Of a stretch of 64,000 nt of DNA, positions 46,001 to 57,099 are shown one piece after another (position 1 is the stretch's first letter; every line of letters begins with the position of its first letter). The translations under genes were made by a program, and so were the position numbers. Where the stretch lies: assembly GCF_963169125.1 (NCBI RefSeq), contig NC_084802.1:11780896-11844895 (forward strand). The letters run 5' to 3'. This DNA is from Humulus lupulus. Lineage: Eukaryota > Streptophyta > Magnoliopsida > Rosales > Cannabaceae. The notes beneath the pieces were generated by a model. That model did no database searches and was not told the DNA's origin. It saw only the letters and a list, made by a program, of their open reading frames with translations.

Positions 46001-47009
46001 AGTTGTGGTTTTCTTAGTTCTTTACCTTGATGATATCCTACTCATTGGGAATGATGTAGAGACATTATCAAATGTAAAGAAATAGTTGGCTGACAAATAC
46101 CAAATGAAAGATTTGGGAGAACCGAGCTATGTTCTAGGCATTAAAATTCTAAGAGATAGAAAGAACAAGCTCTTGGAACTTTCACAAGCAAATTATATTG
46201 ATAAAGTGCTTGAAAGAATCTCTATGGAAAATTCCAAAAAGGGTCAATTGTCGACCAGACATGGAATTACTCTATGCAAAGATCAGTGTCCAAAGACACC
46301 ACAAGAGCAAGAGGACATGAGAAAGTATCACTATGCATCAGCTATAGGGAGCCTAATGTATGCAATGTTATGTACTAGACCTGACATATGTTATGCAGTA
46401 GGGATTGTCAGTCGTTATCAGTCAAATCTAGGTTTGGAACACTGGATTTCGGTGAAACATATTCTCAAGTATCTCAGGAGAATGAGAAACTATATGCTAG
46501 TATATTCGAGTAGTGACCTTGAACCTACTGGATACACTAACTCAGATTTTCAATCAGACAAAGATAGTAGAAAATCTACTTCTAGGTTAGTATTCACTCT
46601 TGGTGGTGGAGCAGTTTTCTAGAGAAGCATTAAGCAATCCAGTATAGATGATTCAACCATGGAAGCTGAATACATAGTAGCTTGTGAAGCAGCTAAAGAA
46701 GCAGTTTGGCTGAAAAAGTTATACGCGGATCTGGAAGTGGTTCCAGAAGTGGAGAAACCACTTGTTCTTTACTGTGACAATAGTGGAGCAGTGGCTAATT
46801 CTAAACAACCAAGAAGCCACGAGAGGGGAAAGCATATAGAGTGCAAATACCACTTAGTCAGAGAAATCGTACATAGAGGAGATGTGTCCATTCTGAAAAT
46901 CGCATCAGAACACAACCTGGCAGACCCGTTTATGAAGACGCTTCCTACAAAGCAATTCGAGGGTCATGTACGTAATATGGGATTGAGAGAAATGCCTTAC
47001 TTGCTTTAA
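43005..47009 (+). pseudogene. Copia-1 gag-pol polyprotein, interrupted
   Basis: One frame from ATG 43005 to the natural stop at 47007-47009, broken several times. Order: gag (43005-43620), Lys-rich linker, zinc knuckle CFHCNVNDHWKRNC (43795-43836), protease (IIDSGSTNHVCS, 43931-43966), integrase (HxxxH/CxxC finger near 44370-44475; D in IHSDVCGP near 44540; D in SDRGGEY near 44740; E in SERRNQTLLD near 44850), RT (WQMDVKTAFLNGQL near 45758; active site LYLDDILLIG near 46020-46050) and RNase H (MEAEYIVACEAAKEAVWL, 46659-46712; YCDNSGAVANS, 46772-46804). Stops include TGA 44733-44735, TAG 45246-45248, TGA 45576-45578, TAA near 45827, TAG 46083-46085 and TAG 46620-46622. Between about 45645 and 45890 the frame is shifted by two offsetting indels. 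It may resemble the Tork/SIRE branches, but I do not assign a clade. Confidence 0.88.
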
Positions 47010-47033
47010 GTACAAGTGAGAGATTATTAGGAG

Positions 47034-48925
47034 TGTGTCATAAACGCATGTAAAAGACATTTATTATTTTAATGAATAAATAAATACAATGGTCTATTAT
47101 TGTTATATTTAGATTATTAAATTATTGTTTGAATAATTTTTTTTGTAAATATCAGAAAAATTCCATATTCATTATTGAGAATGTGATCTTGTATTAGTAC
47201 GAGAGAATTAAGATCACATGAATGACTAAAAATAGTCAACAACAAATTGAAGTTATGGAATTCTTTAATTAGGGTTGTAAGTACGGTTTACTTAGTATCA
47301 TGTTGATACAAATAATGTAGATTCGAATTATTGATGTGGTAAGACATCTTGGTAAACGTGCTTTATGTAATATGATTATTTATGAAAAGAACCGATATGA
47401 ATAAAAGTCTTTATCCAAAAACCATTTAATAATAAAGATTTGTAATTCATATTATAATTGATGACCATTTATAGATCAACCTAAATCCTGAGTGTTCATG
47501 AACTCATGTTTATGTTTATTAAATCTTTTGATTCATTCGTTAAAGTCTCTTCATAGATTGAGGCTAATGACTTTTGTTTTGGAGATTTAATATCATGGAT
47601 GGCTGGGAACATGTATCAACAATACGGAATCTAATCTTTCCTAACGGATCATATATTGGTTCCCTTAAGGGTTAATTCTGGGACTGAATGATTTTGAGCT
47701 CAAATCTATAATTAGATTATAGATTAATTATTCACTAGTGAATTAATGGTACTTAAGGAATAAGAAGTAAATTAGAAAGGTAAAATGGTAATTCTTCCAT
47801 TCTAATTTATGAACTAATTAATTAGAGGGTTGAACTATTGTAAGATGGTTATATCAATGGACAACTTAAAATAAGATTTCTGTAAAAGTATATCTATAAC
47901 ATAAAGAGTTCAATTCTGAATTTATAGTGGAGAAATATCAGAATTAATAAATTAACTATTATGATGAAAGAGTTTAATTATTTAGTTTTAATTTATTGGA
48001 GCTTAATGTTATAGGTCCATGGTCTTTGAAATGGCTCAAACAAACACTGACAAATATAAATACAAAAATGGGCAAAATGACTTATTTGATAAGTAAAATA
48101 TTTTTCTATGCACTAAACATAATTATTGTATAATTATGTGTAATTAATTAATTATTTGATTTAACAAAAATATAATTAATTTTGAATTAATTTATTTTTG
48201 GGAATTTCGGTATTTAAATAATGATGAAAAGATTGGGAAAATCGCATGCCCTCCCTGGCATGGGTTGAGCGGTAGCACAGTGCACAGACACTATGCTACA
48301 CGCACAAGAAGATTCTAGAAGAATCTTGGTTCAAAAATTTTAGTTATTTAAATATTAAATAAATAATGAGATATTTTAATATGATTAAAATATTATTATT
48401 TAAACAAAAATCTGATAACTGATTAGTTGATTTAAATTGTTTAAAATAGTTAATATTATTTATTTTAATATATATTGGACATATTAAATATAGGAGATCA
48501 GTTTTTCCATAGCGATACTTTTCAGAGATAGAAAATATATCGTGAAATCTCCCTGAGAGAAATAGAACAGTGCTACAAGCATAGGTCACTGTTCTTCACA
48601 AATTTAGGTCCAAACTTTATCAAATCTCATGTGTTGAGAACATCTAATAAATAGATTTTGCCTATTGTTTTGTATAACGAACCCACACTCGTTCTTTGTG
48701 TGTTGAGAATATTTTTGGAAGATCTTGGTGTGAGATCTCAAGGATTTTTCCATACAAAAAGATAGCAGCAAGGAAGGACTTGAGGTAATTTTTCTATTCA
48801 TCTCTTTGATTCAATATATATATGTATGTGAAGAACTAGATCTAGAAATCTTGTGGAATTAAATTAACAATTTTGATTGTTGTTCCGCTGCGTATAATCT
48901 CTAATTTGATCTATAAAAACCAACA
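47034..48925 (+). repeat. Copia-1 3' LTR (about 1,890 bp)
   Basis: It starts TGTGTCATAAACGC after a purine-rich GAGATTATTAGGAG (or at 47036, TGTCATAAAC) and ends CTATAAAAACCAACA at 48925, where copia-2 coding sequence resumes. It is AT rich with no internal ORF. The 5' partner is outside the window, so the length cannot be checked against it. Confidence 0.75.
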
Positions 48926-49263
48926 ATGGGAAGATCAACTATGGTCCAAGTATTGTTATTGTCTAAAGCATTTAGTTCTTCATTCATGGCATTGATCCAT
49001 TCTAAGGAAAGGGTAGCTGTCTTGTAAGATGTAGGTTCACTTATAGAGCTAGCATTGCAAGTAATTGTATGAAAAGAAGGATGCAATTTAGAATATTCAA
49101 GGCAGTCAGATATTACTGTAAAAAAGAGGGAGGTTTAGAAGATCTCCCTGTTCTAGTGATGACTTCATTTGTGTTGTTTCCAATGCCGGAATAAGGTTGT
49201 TGCCTTTGTGAAGTGTCCATTTCGAGAGGACAAGACTCAAGGGCAGCATCTCCATTTGGTACA
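48926..49263 (-). pseudogene. Copia-2 linker and start of RT
   Basis: The minus strand reads a Ser/Pro-rich linker (49263-49100, including a TSKPPSFLQ-like stretch near 49110-49145, then a stop) and the RT N-terminus EPTSYKTATLSLEWINAMNEELNALDNNNTWTIVDLP (49050-48935), a well-conserved copia motif. The reading ends where copia-1 is inserted. The remaining RT and RNase H must lie left of the window. Confidence 0.8.
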
Positions 49264-49637
49264 AGTGACAGTCAGAATTTCGTGATCTGTAAGGGGAAAG
49301 ACTGGGTAAAAGCTGTGCAATCCCACACCGCCTAGGGAAGGTCAAGTGTGATGATTCTAAGACTGTGTAGGTATGGGACTACACAGTTGAAGAGAGCTTA
49401 AATGGATTGATGGGCACTACCTATATCAACAAGATGCATCTTCTTTTCAGTAGCTCATCACTTGAGAACTCCAAAGTTAAGCGTGCTTGACCTGGAGTAA
49501 TCTCAAGATGTGTGACCTCTTGGGAAGTTTTCCCAGTAAGCGTGCGAGTGAGGACAAAGCAGGCTCTAAAGGCTTGTGTTAGTTTGTAGGGCTAGTCGTC
49601 ATTCCAGGAAGCAACCATAGTGACGTGGGGCGTTACA
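49264..49637 (+). repeat. Cassandra 5' LTR with 5S rRNA-like promoter
   Basis: It ends GGGGCGTTACA. The 5S-like segment runs from about 49410 to 49560: box A-like AAGTTAAGCGTGCTTG (49474-49489), an intermediate element region, and box C-like TGTGACCTCTTGGGAA (49511-49526). Cassandra LTRs are transcribed by RNA polymerase III from these boxes. Confidence 0.9.
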
Positions 49638-49707
49638 AATGGTATCATAGCCTTGACCCAGCCAGAAGTGTGGCTGATGGGGACGTCGGGCCCGTAACGG
49701 GGGTGAT

Positions 49708-50081
49708 TGTGACAGTCAGAATTCCGTGATCCATTAGGTGAAAGACCGGGTAAAAGCTGTGCAATCCCACACCGCCTGGGGAAGGTCAAGTGTGATGATT
49801 CTATAACTGTGTAGGTATGGGACTACACAGTTGAAGAGGGCTTAAATAGATTGATGGGTACTACCTATATCAACAAGATGCATCTTCTTTTCGGTAGCCC
49901 ATCACTTGAGAACTCCAAAGTTAAGCGTGCTTGACCTGGAGTAATCTCAAGATGGGTGACCTCTTGGGAAGTTTTCCCAGGAAGCGTGCGAGTGAGGACA
50001 AAGCACGCTGGAAAGACTCGTGTTGGTTTGTAGGGCCAGTCGTCATTCCAGGAAGCAGCCATAGTGACATGGGGCGTTACA
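49708..50081 (+). repeat. Cassandra 3' LTR with 5S rRNA-like promoter
   Basis: It starts TGTGACAGTCAG and ends GGGGCGTTACA. Box A-like AAGTTAAGCGTGCTTG is at 49918-49933 and box C-like GGGTGACCTCTTGGGAA at 49954-49970. Its box C is closer to canonical 5S than that of the 5' copy (GGGTGACC versus TGTGACC). Confidence 0.9.
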
Positions 50082-50086
50082 GTACA

Positions 50087-50217
50087 TGCATGGACAACGG
50101 AGAAGAAAACTAAGAAAAGAAAGTATTGATGTTATCAATGGATCGATTATTGAGAAAAGGGAAAACTTTCTCATAAAATACAACATCTCTATAAATGAAT
50201 ATTTTATTAGTGGTTAG
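50087..50217 (-). pseudogene. Copia-2 integrase-RT linker fragment
   Basis: The minus strand reads a stretch resembling TNKIFIYRDVVFYEKVFPF (about 50212-50150), typical of the segment after copia integrase. It is bounded by the solo LTR on one side and Cassandra on the other. Confidence 0.7.
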
Positions 50218-51327
50218 TGTTAGGAAAAAATAGATTGCCTCAATGGATTTGGGTAAGAATATTACAACTCTATGCAATAATATTACAAATAAATATAGAT
50301 TGATTAAATAAGGTTACAACTCTATAACTGAAAATTACAAATAAACAAAGAAAATGAAGAATATGATGAAGAAGAAGAGAATAGTGAGAATACAACTCTA
50401 AGCAAAGATTACAAGTAAAATAAAGTGTTTGGACCCAAAGAAAAGATTACAACTCTTAAACAAAATATACAAGTAAATAGAACAAGAGAATAAGAATAAA
50501 ACAATAGAATAAAATGAAGAACAGAAACACAAGTAAACTCTCACTTACACAACCTAAGTGAAGAGGGTTAGGGATCACCAACTTGAACAAGGTTTAAAAC
50601 CTTTGTCCAAAAGCTTATTTCCCCCTAACTCAAGCACTAAGGGATCTCTCTCAGATATTGGAAATGCTTTCTGGAATTATCAAGCCTCAAGGTGTTTCTA
50701 GCCAAGTGCTCTAATGGATAGAAATGTTGTATTTTTCAAGTGAGCTATAGGCTCCTATTTATAGAGTTTAGAGACACCCTTTGAATTTCAAATTCCACCA
50801 ACCCCCATGTCTGTTACCAATATTTAATTGGATTAATATGGAATTAAAAATGAGATTTGGGAGTTATTTGGGTTTTTTGAGCCATTCAACAAAGATTGAA
50901 AAAACTGAAAAAATGGTCAGTTTTTGGCCTGTGGCCGCGGCCACTACTCTCTGTCTCATAGGCCGCGGCCACTGACCATTTTCAGCACAAAATTTTGTGC
51001 TGTTTTTCCAAACGGTTCCAAACCCTCCCAAATTATTTTGTAACCCCAAAACACATTATTGGGGTTAAAATCATATCTCTAACAGCCATTTCTCAAATGG
51101 CTTTATGAAATTCATCTCAATAGTTTGTAACACCACATTTACACAATAAAGGGTAATATTTGGAAGTTACAAATATGTTACATTGTTTGGATATGTCTCA
51201 TATATCTAAATATTGTAACTCTCTATTATATATTACAATATGTGACACTCTTTTTCACATTTATTTAATCTAAACATTATATTATAATATAATATAATAT
51301 TACATTATATTATAAAATAATATAACA
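50218..51327 (-). repeat. Solo LTR, 1,110 bp, in copia-2
   Basis: It starts TGTTAGGAAAAAAT and ends ATAATATAACA. Flanks are GTTAG (50213-50217) and GTTGG (51328-51332), a 4 of 5 match to a target duplication. The copia-2 reading frame is colinear once it is removed. It contains GGCCGCGGCC twice (near 50933 and 50960) and a roughly 80 bp (AT)-rich end near 51240-51325. The orientation and parent family are not certain. Confidence 0.75.
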
Positions 51328-52450
51328 GTTGGGTCCATGACTTTGTAGGCTTTCATACCTTGGGGATACCCTAGGAAGAGACAAGGAAGAGCTCTTGGAG
51401 AGAATTTGTTTCTTGAATTTGGCAAAGTGGAAGCAAAACACAAGCAGCCAAAACATTTTAAATGATCATAAGTAGGAGTTTTAGAGTGTAATATCTCATA
51501 TGGCGTAATGTTTTTGAGAGGCTTGGAGGGAAGTCGATTGATCAAGTGACTGGCTGCAAGAACAGCATCACCCCAATATACTAAAGAAACACTTGATTGA
51601 AACATTAAAGCTCTTGCAATATTGAGTAAATGTTGGTGTTTTCGTTCAACCACTCAATTTTTCTCAGGACAATCAACACAAGATAATTAGTGAATAGTGC
51701 CTTGTGATTGTAAAAAATTATCGAAAGCTAATTCTTTGGCATTATCAGATCTAACCCATTTTATTTTAGTGTCAAATTGTGTGTGAACCATTGTAAAAAA
51801 AGGTATAATTGTGGAAACATCAGATTTCAGTTTTAATAGAAAAAGCCAAGTATAACGAGAGTGATCATCTACAATAGTTAAGAAATATTGATATCCTTCT
51901 CTAGTTTCATTCATAAAAGGTCCCCATATATCAATATGTATTAAATCGAAAATAGAATTGGAAATATGGCTATTTAAGGGAAAAGGAAATTTTCGTTGTT
52001 TAACTAAATGACAAATGTTACAAGGAATATCTTGTTTATTTAAAGCTGAAAAAGAAAGTAAAAAATCTACATTAGTAGAAACATGTAGAGAAGGGTGCCC
52101 AAGTTTCGAGTGCCATATATCAATAGAGATAGATGCAATCCTAGGCACGTCCATGGCATATAAATTCCCAATACATTTAGCCCTCCCAATAAGAGTATGG
52201 CAACCCTTGTCCTGAATAATGCATTCATGTAATGTAAATATGACATTATAAGCATATTTTTGACATAATGCACTAACAGAGATGAGATTTATAGTGAATG
52301 TAGGGAAAAATAACACATTATGTAAAATAAGTGTTGCTGATAGTTTGATAGTGCCAATGTTAATGATAGGGGCAGTCATGGCATTAGGCATGGAAACAAA
52401 AGTAGGAAAAACAACATCATCAAATTCAGTAAATAAAAATTTTATCTTTG
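51328..52450 (-). pseudogene. Copia-2 integrase
   Basis: From 52450 down it reads the end of protease, then the integrase finger (WHSKLGHPS...CNICHLVKQRKFPF, about 51990-52110), D in IHIDIWGPF (about 51920-51945), the second Asp in VRSDNAKEL (about 51730-51755), and E in [15 protein letters not shown] (about 51605-51650), then [17 protein letters not shown] and [10 protein letters not shown]...FLGYPQG (about 51370-51575). The stretch from 51690 to 51655 contains stops (51687-51689, and near 51657), so the catalytic core is split. Integrase before RT is the copia arrangement. Confidence 0.85.
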
Positions 52451-53682
52451 CAAATATGATGACTAGCACCAGTATCAAGCAACCAAGAAGAAGAGTTAGA
52501 ATGTATACCGGAAACTTGTAAAACTGTGGCAGTGGTCTCGGGATGTTGAGATAGCGAGATAAGTGAGGAGTTGTTGGTATTGTTCAGTAGTGAAAGTGGA
52601 AGTTGGTGGACCATTAGAAACGGCAGCAGCTATTCCCTGTTTTGGTGGGTACTTGGGTTGAAAATCTGGTTTGTTGGCAGTCCAAGAAGAATTTGAGTCA
52701 CGAGGTTTTGGTTTCCAACTAGGGGGAAAACCATGGAGCTTGTAGCAAAGATCACGTGTATGATTTTGGAGACCACAGTGAGTGCACAGTAAAGGTTTCT
52801 TCGCAAAAGATTTGTTTGTGTGAACATGGGCAGCAATGGGCAACTGAAGATTAGACAATGGTCTTTGTTTTTCCTCTTGGATGATGAGAGAAAAAACTTT
52901 GTTAATGGGAGGAAGGGGCTCCATCATCAGAATATTGGAGCGGATTTGAGGATAGGATTCATTTAAACCCATTAAAAAATACAAGACATAATCTTGTTCT
53001 TGGTAATTTGAAGAGGCACCATCAGTGAGGGGCCTAAACATTGTCAGTTCATCGCAGAGAGTTTGCAACTTGGTAAAATGTGTGGTAATGTCAAGATCCA
53101 CTTGTTTGATGTTGGAAATGGACTGCTTCAGTTGATAAATCCGAGGGCCATTGCTCTGATAGTACCGATCATGAAAATCTTGCCACGTTGTAGAAGCACG
53201 ATCTCGGTATAAAATGATGGTAGCTATGGGAGGTGAGACTGAGTTAATAATCCAGCTCATAACCAAGGAGTTGCAGCGGGTCCAAGAATTCTAGTGTGGA
53301 TCGTGAATCAAGGGTGTGGGTATCGTGCCAAGAACAAAACCCATCTTGTTCTTGGCAACAAGAGAAATGGTTATAGAACGAACCCAAGAGTTATAGTTGT
53401 TGCTGCCTTGGAGGATGTTAGAGACCAAAATTGCTGCTTGTTGGTCATTGTGAGAAGAGAGTAGGGATTCTCATATATGAGCGAAATCAATGGAGTTATG
53501 ACCGGAGGAACCGATGGTGGCGGAGCCGCGGAAGTAGGAACAGCGGCGGAAGGAGGCAGAGTTGCTTGAGAGGTGTGATCATCAATGAAAGGGGTAGCAT
53601 CCGAAGGAGCGGATAGGACACCATGTGCGATGGAAGTGGCTTCGGTTTTAGAGGTATGTCGCTGAGATCGTGTTCTTTCCAT
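52451..53682 (-). pseudogene. Copia-2 gag and protease
   Basis: ATG at 53682-53680 (MERTRSQRHTSKTE). A Ser/Thr/Pro-rich N-terminus leads to the gag core. A frameshift near 53455, a TAG at 53291-53293 and a further frameshift near 52560 break the frame. Core motifs are VSNILQGSNNYNSWVRS (about 53375-53430), ARNSVSPPIATIILY-type residues near 53210-53240, and GPRIYQLKQSI (about 53115-53148). The zinc knuckle CTHCGLQNHTRDLC is near 52750-52793 and the protease motif WLLDTGASHHICK near 52445-52485. Gag packages RNA and protease matures the polyprotein. Confidence 0.83.
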
Positions 53683-53903
53683 GGCCGCTGGAAGAGGAGA
53701 TGGGTGGTTGATAAGTTGAGAGGATGTCGACCGGTGGCAGAGGAAGGCAACAATGGAGGTTAGGGATATCGACTGGTAGTGTGAGATTGATGAACTAGGC
53801 GGCTGAAAGTCAGAAGGAGAGGATGAAGAATACAATGGTGTATGCAACTAGGGTTGGAAGATAGGTACTCGAGAAAGAAAGAAAGAAAGAAAGGTAGGGT
53901 TTC
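53683..53903 (-). other. Copia-2 leader with (GAAA)n
   Basis: Upstream, non-coding side of copia-2 gag. It includes a GAAA tetranucleotide run at 53871-53892. It ends at the LTR that starts at 53904, whose left TSD would be GTTTC (53899-53903). Confidence 0.55.
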
Positions 53904-56900
53904 TGTAAAACGCCCTAGTAGAGCTTTTTAGAACATTTACATATTCATTGGTTTATAATAGAAAGCCACTTATTATAAAGGTTTCAGTGGGGTCTTGTTG
54001 AAAACATGCAAGTTGGGCCCAATAGTTTAAAAAGAAAATACCAGTTTCATGCAAAATTCTAAAACATCCAAAAGTTTAAGTCCCACTGACAAGTTTGAAA
54101 AGTCTCATTAAACGTAACATCATTAAAAGAAAATGGCGTTTAGAATTGATCGTTTCTCGTCCATAGGATGCCCCACGCCATACACACCAGGACAACAGAA
54201 CTCCCTACATCACCACGCGTGCCATAGAGAAACCTATTTGCTACCTGGAAGGGAAAGTAAGGGGGTGAGTTGTGAGCTAAAAGCCCAGTAAGGAAGTACA
54301 AACAATAAGCAAGTAAGATACAACAAATTCCAAGCACTTTCATTTATCTTTATACATCATAGCATCATCATAAAAATGGCGTCAAAATCATAATCATAAA
54401 CATATTTACGTCAACATAACGTCATCATCATATCATAAACATCATAACATCACAAAACATCAAAACATAATCATAAACAATTCCTTGTGAACATGGCCCG
54501 CTAACTTGTCCATGCCACCCTTTGAGGTAAACAGGAGTCTCTCGTCCTTGAATATCCTCGGCGTGTCCACCCTTGAAGTTACGTCTTTATATCCTTAGTA
54601 ACTCGGGTTACTTCTTCATATCCTTAGTAACTCATTTGTTGTATCGCGTTCAACACGCTAACAACCATTACATATAACTCAGTTACGTCTTCATATCCTT
54701 AGTAACCTCTTTATTTGATGTGTCGCGTTCATCATGCTAACATCCATTCATATCATACAGCATTCATACAAGCCAACATATCATCACATTATAGCATTTC
54801 ATAACTCATAACATTTTCATTCATACAAACATTCTTACCATTCATAGCATAAACAATCATAAATTCTATCTAACTTCATTACCTCAGGTACAAGCTAAGT
54901 AAAACCACAACTTCTCAACGAGCCTATACCATAATCAAAATGGCATTCCTTAGCTTCACATAATCACTATTTTGCCCACTCATATAACTCGTGTGCATGG
55001 GCCATGCACACATGGTGAGAATTTCTCACAACAAATATACATAGTTACACATAATGTCATAAAAGAATAATGCACATTCTACTTATATTGCATGCATGAT
55101 TTTTCTATAAAAGCTACATGGTTGCATAACAGACATAATTTTGGACGTAAAAGTGAATTTGCATGTAACATGCATACGTGGAATGTTGCGTAATTGTGGC
55201 GTTTAAAACGATAATTCTATACGTCTTACTTCTATCGTTTTAAAAATAATAGACTTGTAATATGATTTGTTTACTATTAATTATCTTCTTAAAATTGCTA
55301 GGTTGATTAAATCTCTCAATACATTATTTTTATTTCATAAAAATAATTTTATTTAACCATTTAAAAATATATGTGATAAATCCATTTATTATTTTCAAAT
55401 TGCAAAGAAAGCTTGGAATTTATTTAAAATACCTATGATTACCATGTTTCCTTAGAAAATATCAATTTAATTTTAATTAATTGTGTTACATAATTGATGT
55501 GAGAAAAATATATATTTTAAGTGTGGAAAAAAAATATTTTTGCTTAAATTATTTTAAGACTTAATTTTATGTAACATAAATTCATAGGTAACAAACAAAT
55601 AATTATTTTACACTTATTAAACTAAACTTTCAGCCTATAACACCCGCATTTATTCAATAAAATCACATAATAATTTAAACATTGAAAATAAAATAATAAA
55701 TGTTGCCTTTTTTATTATAAACAATGCAATAGGGTACCCAGTCAAAAGGAAAATATACTTTAGAATTTTTAATGCATAAAGTAATACAAAACGAAGCAAC
55801 ATTTATTAATATCTTATTTAAAATAATAAATGCTAAAAAAAAACGCGCGTGCCTCTTTTGACCACCATCAGCTATATGATCCTCACTGATACACACATTG
55901 CTGCTTGGAATCAACTTGTACTCTAACATTCTACCTGGCTTTATCTGCATATATAAAACATAAGGAGTGAGCTTCTAAGCCCAGAAAGGAAATGCAAACA
56001 AATACATAGGCATAACAATCATATAACACATAGCAGAGAGTTTCTAAACAAGTTTTATATCACATTCATATTCATGTTTAACATAGCCATACAAAATCAT
56101 ACATAACCTTACTAATATCATAGCTTAATCCAAACATGATTCTAGAAATACCAAGGATATCCTTTCATACATAATAACGAAACAGACAGTTTATGAGGGT
56201 AGAGATAACCGTAATAGGCAAACTAGAGCCACATTACCTCACGTAAAAATCCCTCCTGTCCCTGTAACGTTAGCCATACATATTCCATACAAACATATCA
56301 CACATGCATATTCTAACATAAATAACTACCCACCTTAGGAGTATCACTTCCTTAATTAAATCATAATCATAAAAAGAAAACCTAATTAGAAGATGAGCTA
56401 AATAGATAATTTTTAACCCATAAAATATTAACACAAAAGTACCTTATCTTTTTGATAGAACACTACTAGAAACCTCGATAGAAGGTGCAATCCCAAATGA
56501 TTCTCTAATCCTCTCTCACACTCTCACTCTTTCATTGCATCAATATTTTGAAAGAAATAGTATAGTAGCTTAGATCATTCAACCGCACCCATTTAGTCTA
56601 TATATATAGAGAAGGTCCTAACAAATTTCCTAATCCTACTGTAGTTAAGTCTGTCTTAAATTCAAATTTCAAAAGAAAATCTACTAACTTTCTTTGACTC
56701 TTTCATAAATACATTCCACGTATCATTGGGCTGTTATTTATTATTTTAATTAACACTATTTGTTCCATAACTATCTTAACAGACCACACACATATCACAC
56801 AAAGATATTATTATATCCCTTATTTTGAATTTACAAGACTAAAGCTACTTTTCCTAGCTTCTCTCCATTTTGTACGGCTAATGCTATCATTCACTTATTA

Positions 56901-57099
56901 TTTTTTATTCATTAATAATCCTTCTATATATTTCAAAACCTACCATTAACCTCCTTTAGTTATATATATTCTCTAACCCAACGTGGCCTTCTACATTTCT
57001 ATGCCACCTTATGCATATATATATATATATATATATATTACACCCACACATGTCCTTCATACCATCATTTTCTCAACTTACACTACAGGAAAACAAGCT

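Larger units (their letters stand above)
27459..48925 (+). mobile_element. Ty1/copia retrotransposon copia-1 (plus strand), partial
   Basis: Visible parts are the untranslated leader (27459-28882 and 42722-43004), gag-protease-integrase-RT-RNase H (43005-47009), a PPT-like GAGATTATTAGGAG before 47034, and the 3' LTR (47034-48925). The domain order with integrase before RT identifies copia. Its leader is interrupted by a Tekay-family solo LTR containing a Tat element, and further left by Athila-2; the 5' LTR is therefore outside the window. It is itself inserted in the RT of copia-2 (right flank ATGGG at 48926-48930). Confidence 0.85.
49264..50081 (+). mobile_element. Complete Cassandra TRIM retrotransposon (818 bp)
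   Basis: Two 374 bp LTRs (49264-49637 and 49708-50081) surround a 70 bp non-coding internal part with a PBS (TGGTATCATAGCC, 49640-49652) and a PPT (AACGGGGGTGAT, up to 49707). Flanks carry a perfect GTACA duplication (49259-49263 and 50082-50086). The 5S rRNA-like sequence in both LTRs is the defining trait of Cassandra. No proteins are encoded, so it must use enzymes of other elements. The left LTR starts AGTGACAG where the right one has TGTGACAG. Confidence 0.93.
48926..53903 (-). mobile_element. Ty1/copia retrotransposon copia-2 (minus strand), partial, oldest visible host element
   Basis: From the right: leader 53903-53683, gag 53682-52560, protease, integrase to about 51330, the hypervariable linker 50217-50087 and 49263-49100, and the start of RT down to 48926, where copia-1 is inserted. 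The rest and both LTRs are not visible. It is interrupted by Cassandra (49264-50081) and a solo LTR (50218-51327), and its leader by the large LTR starting at 53904. Removing these insertions and one TSD copy restores a colinear reading through the linker, which supports the boundaries. Confidence 0.82.

Noticed and set aside
49410..49970. Two 5S rRNA genes
   Set aside because: The 5S-like segments are inside matched LTRs with PBS, PPT and TSD, so they belong to a Cassandra element; the sequence also departs from functional 5S outside the promoter boxes.
49264..50081. Cassandra with a truncated first LTR or tandem internal region
   Set aside because: I first placed the LTR start at TGTGATGATT. 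Moving it to TGTGACAGTC gives two equal 374 bp LTRs, a PPT and a perfect TSD.
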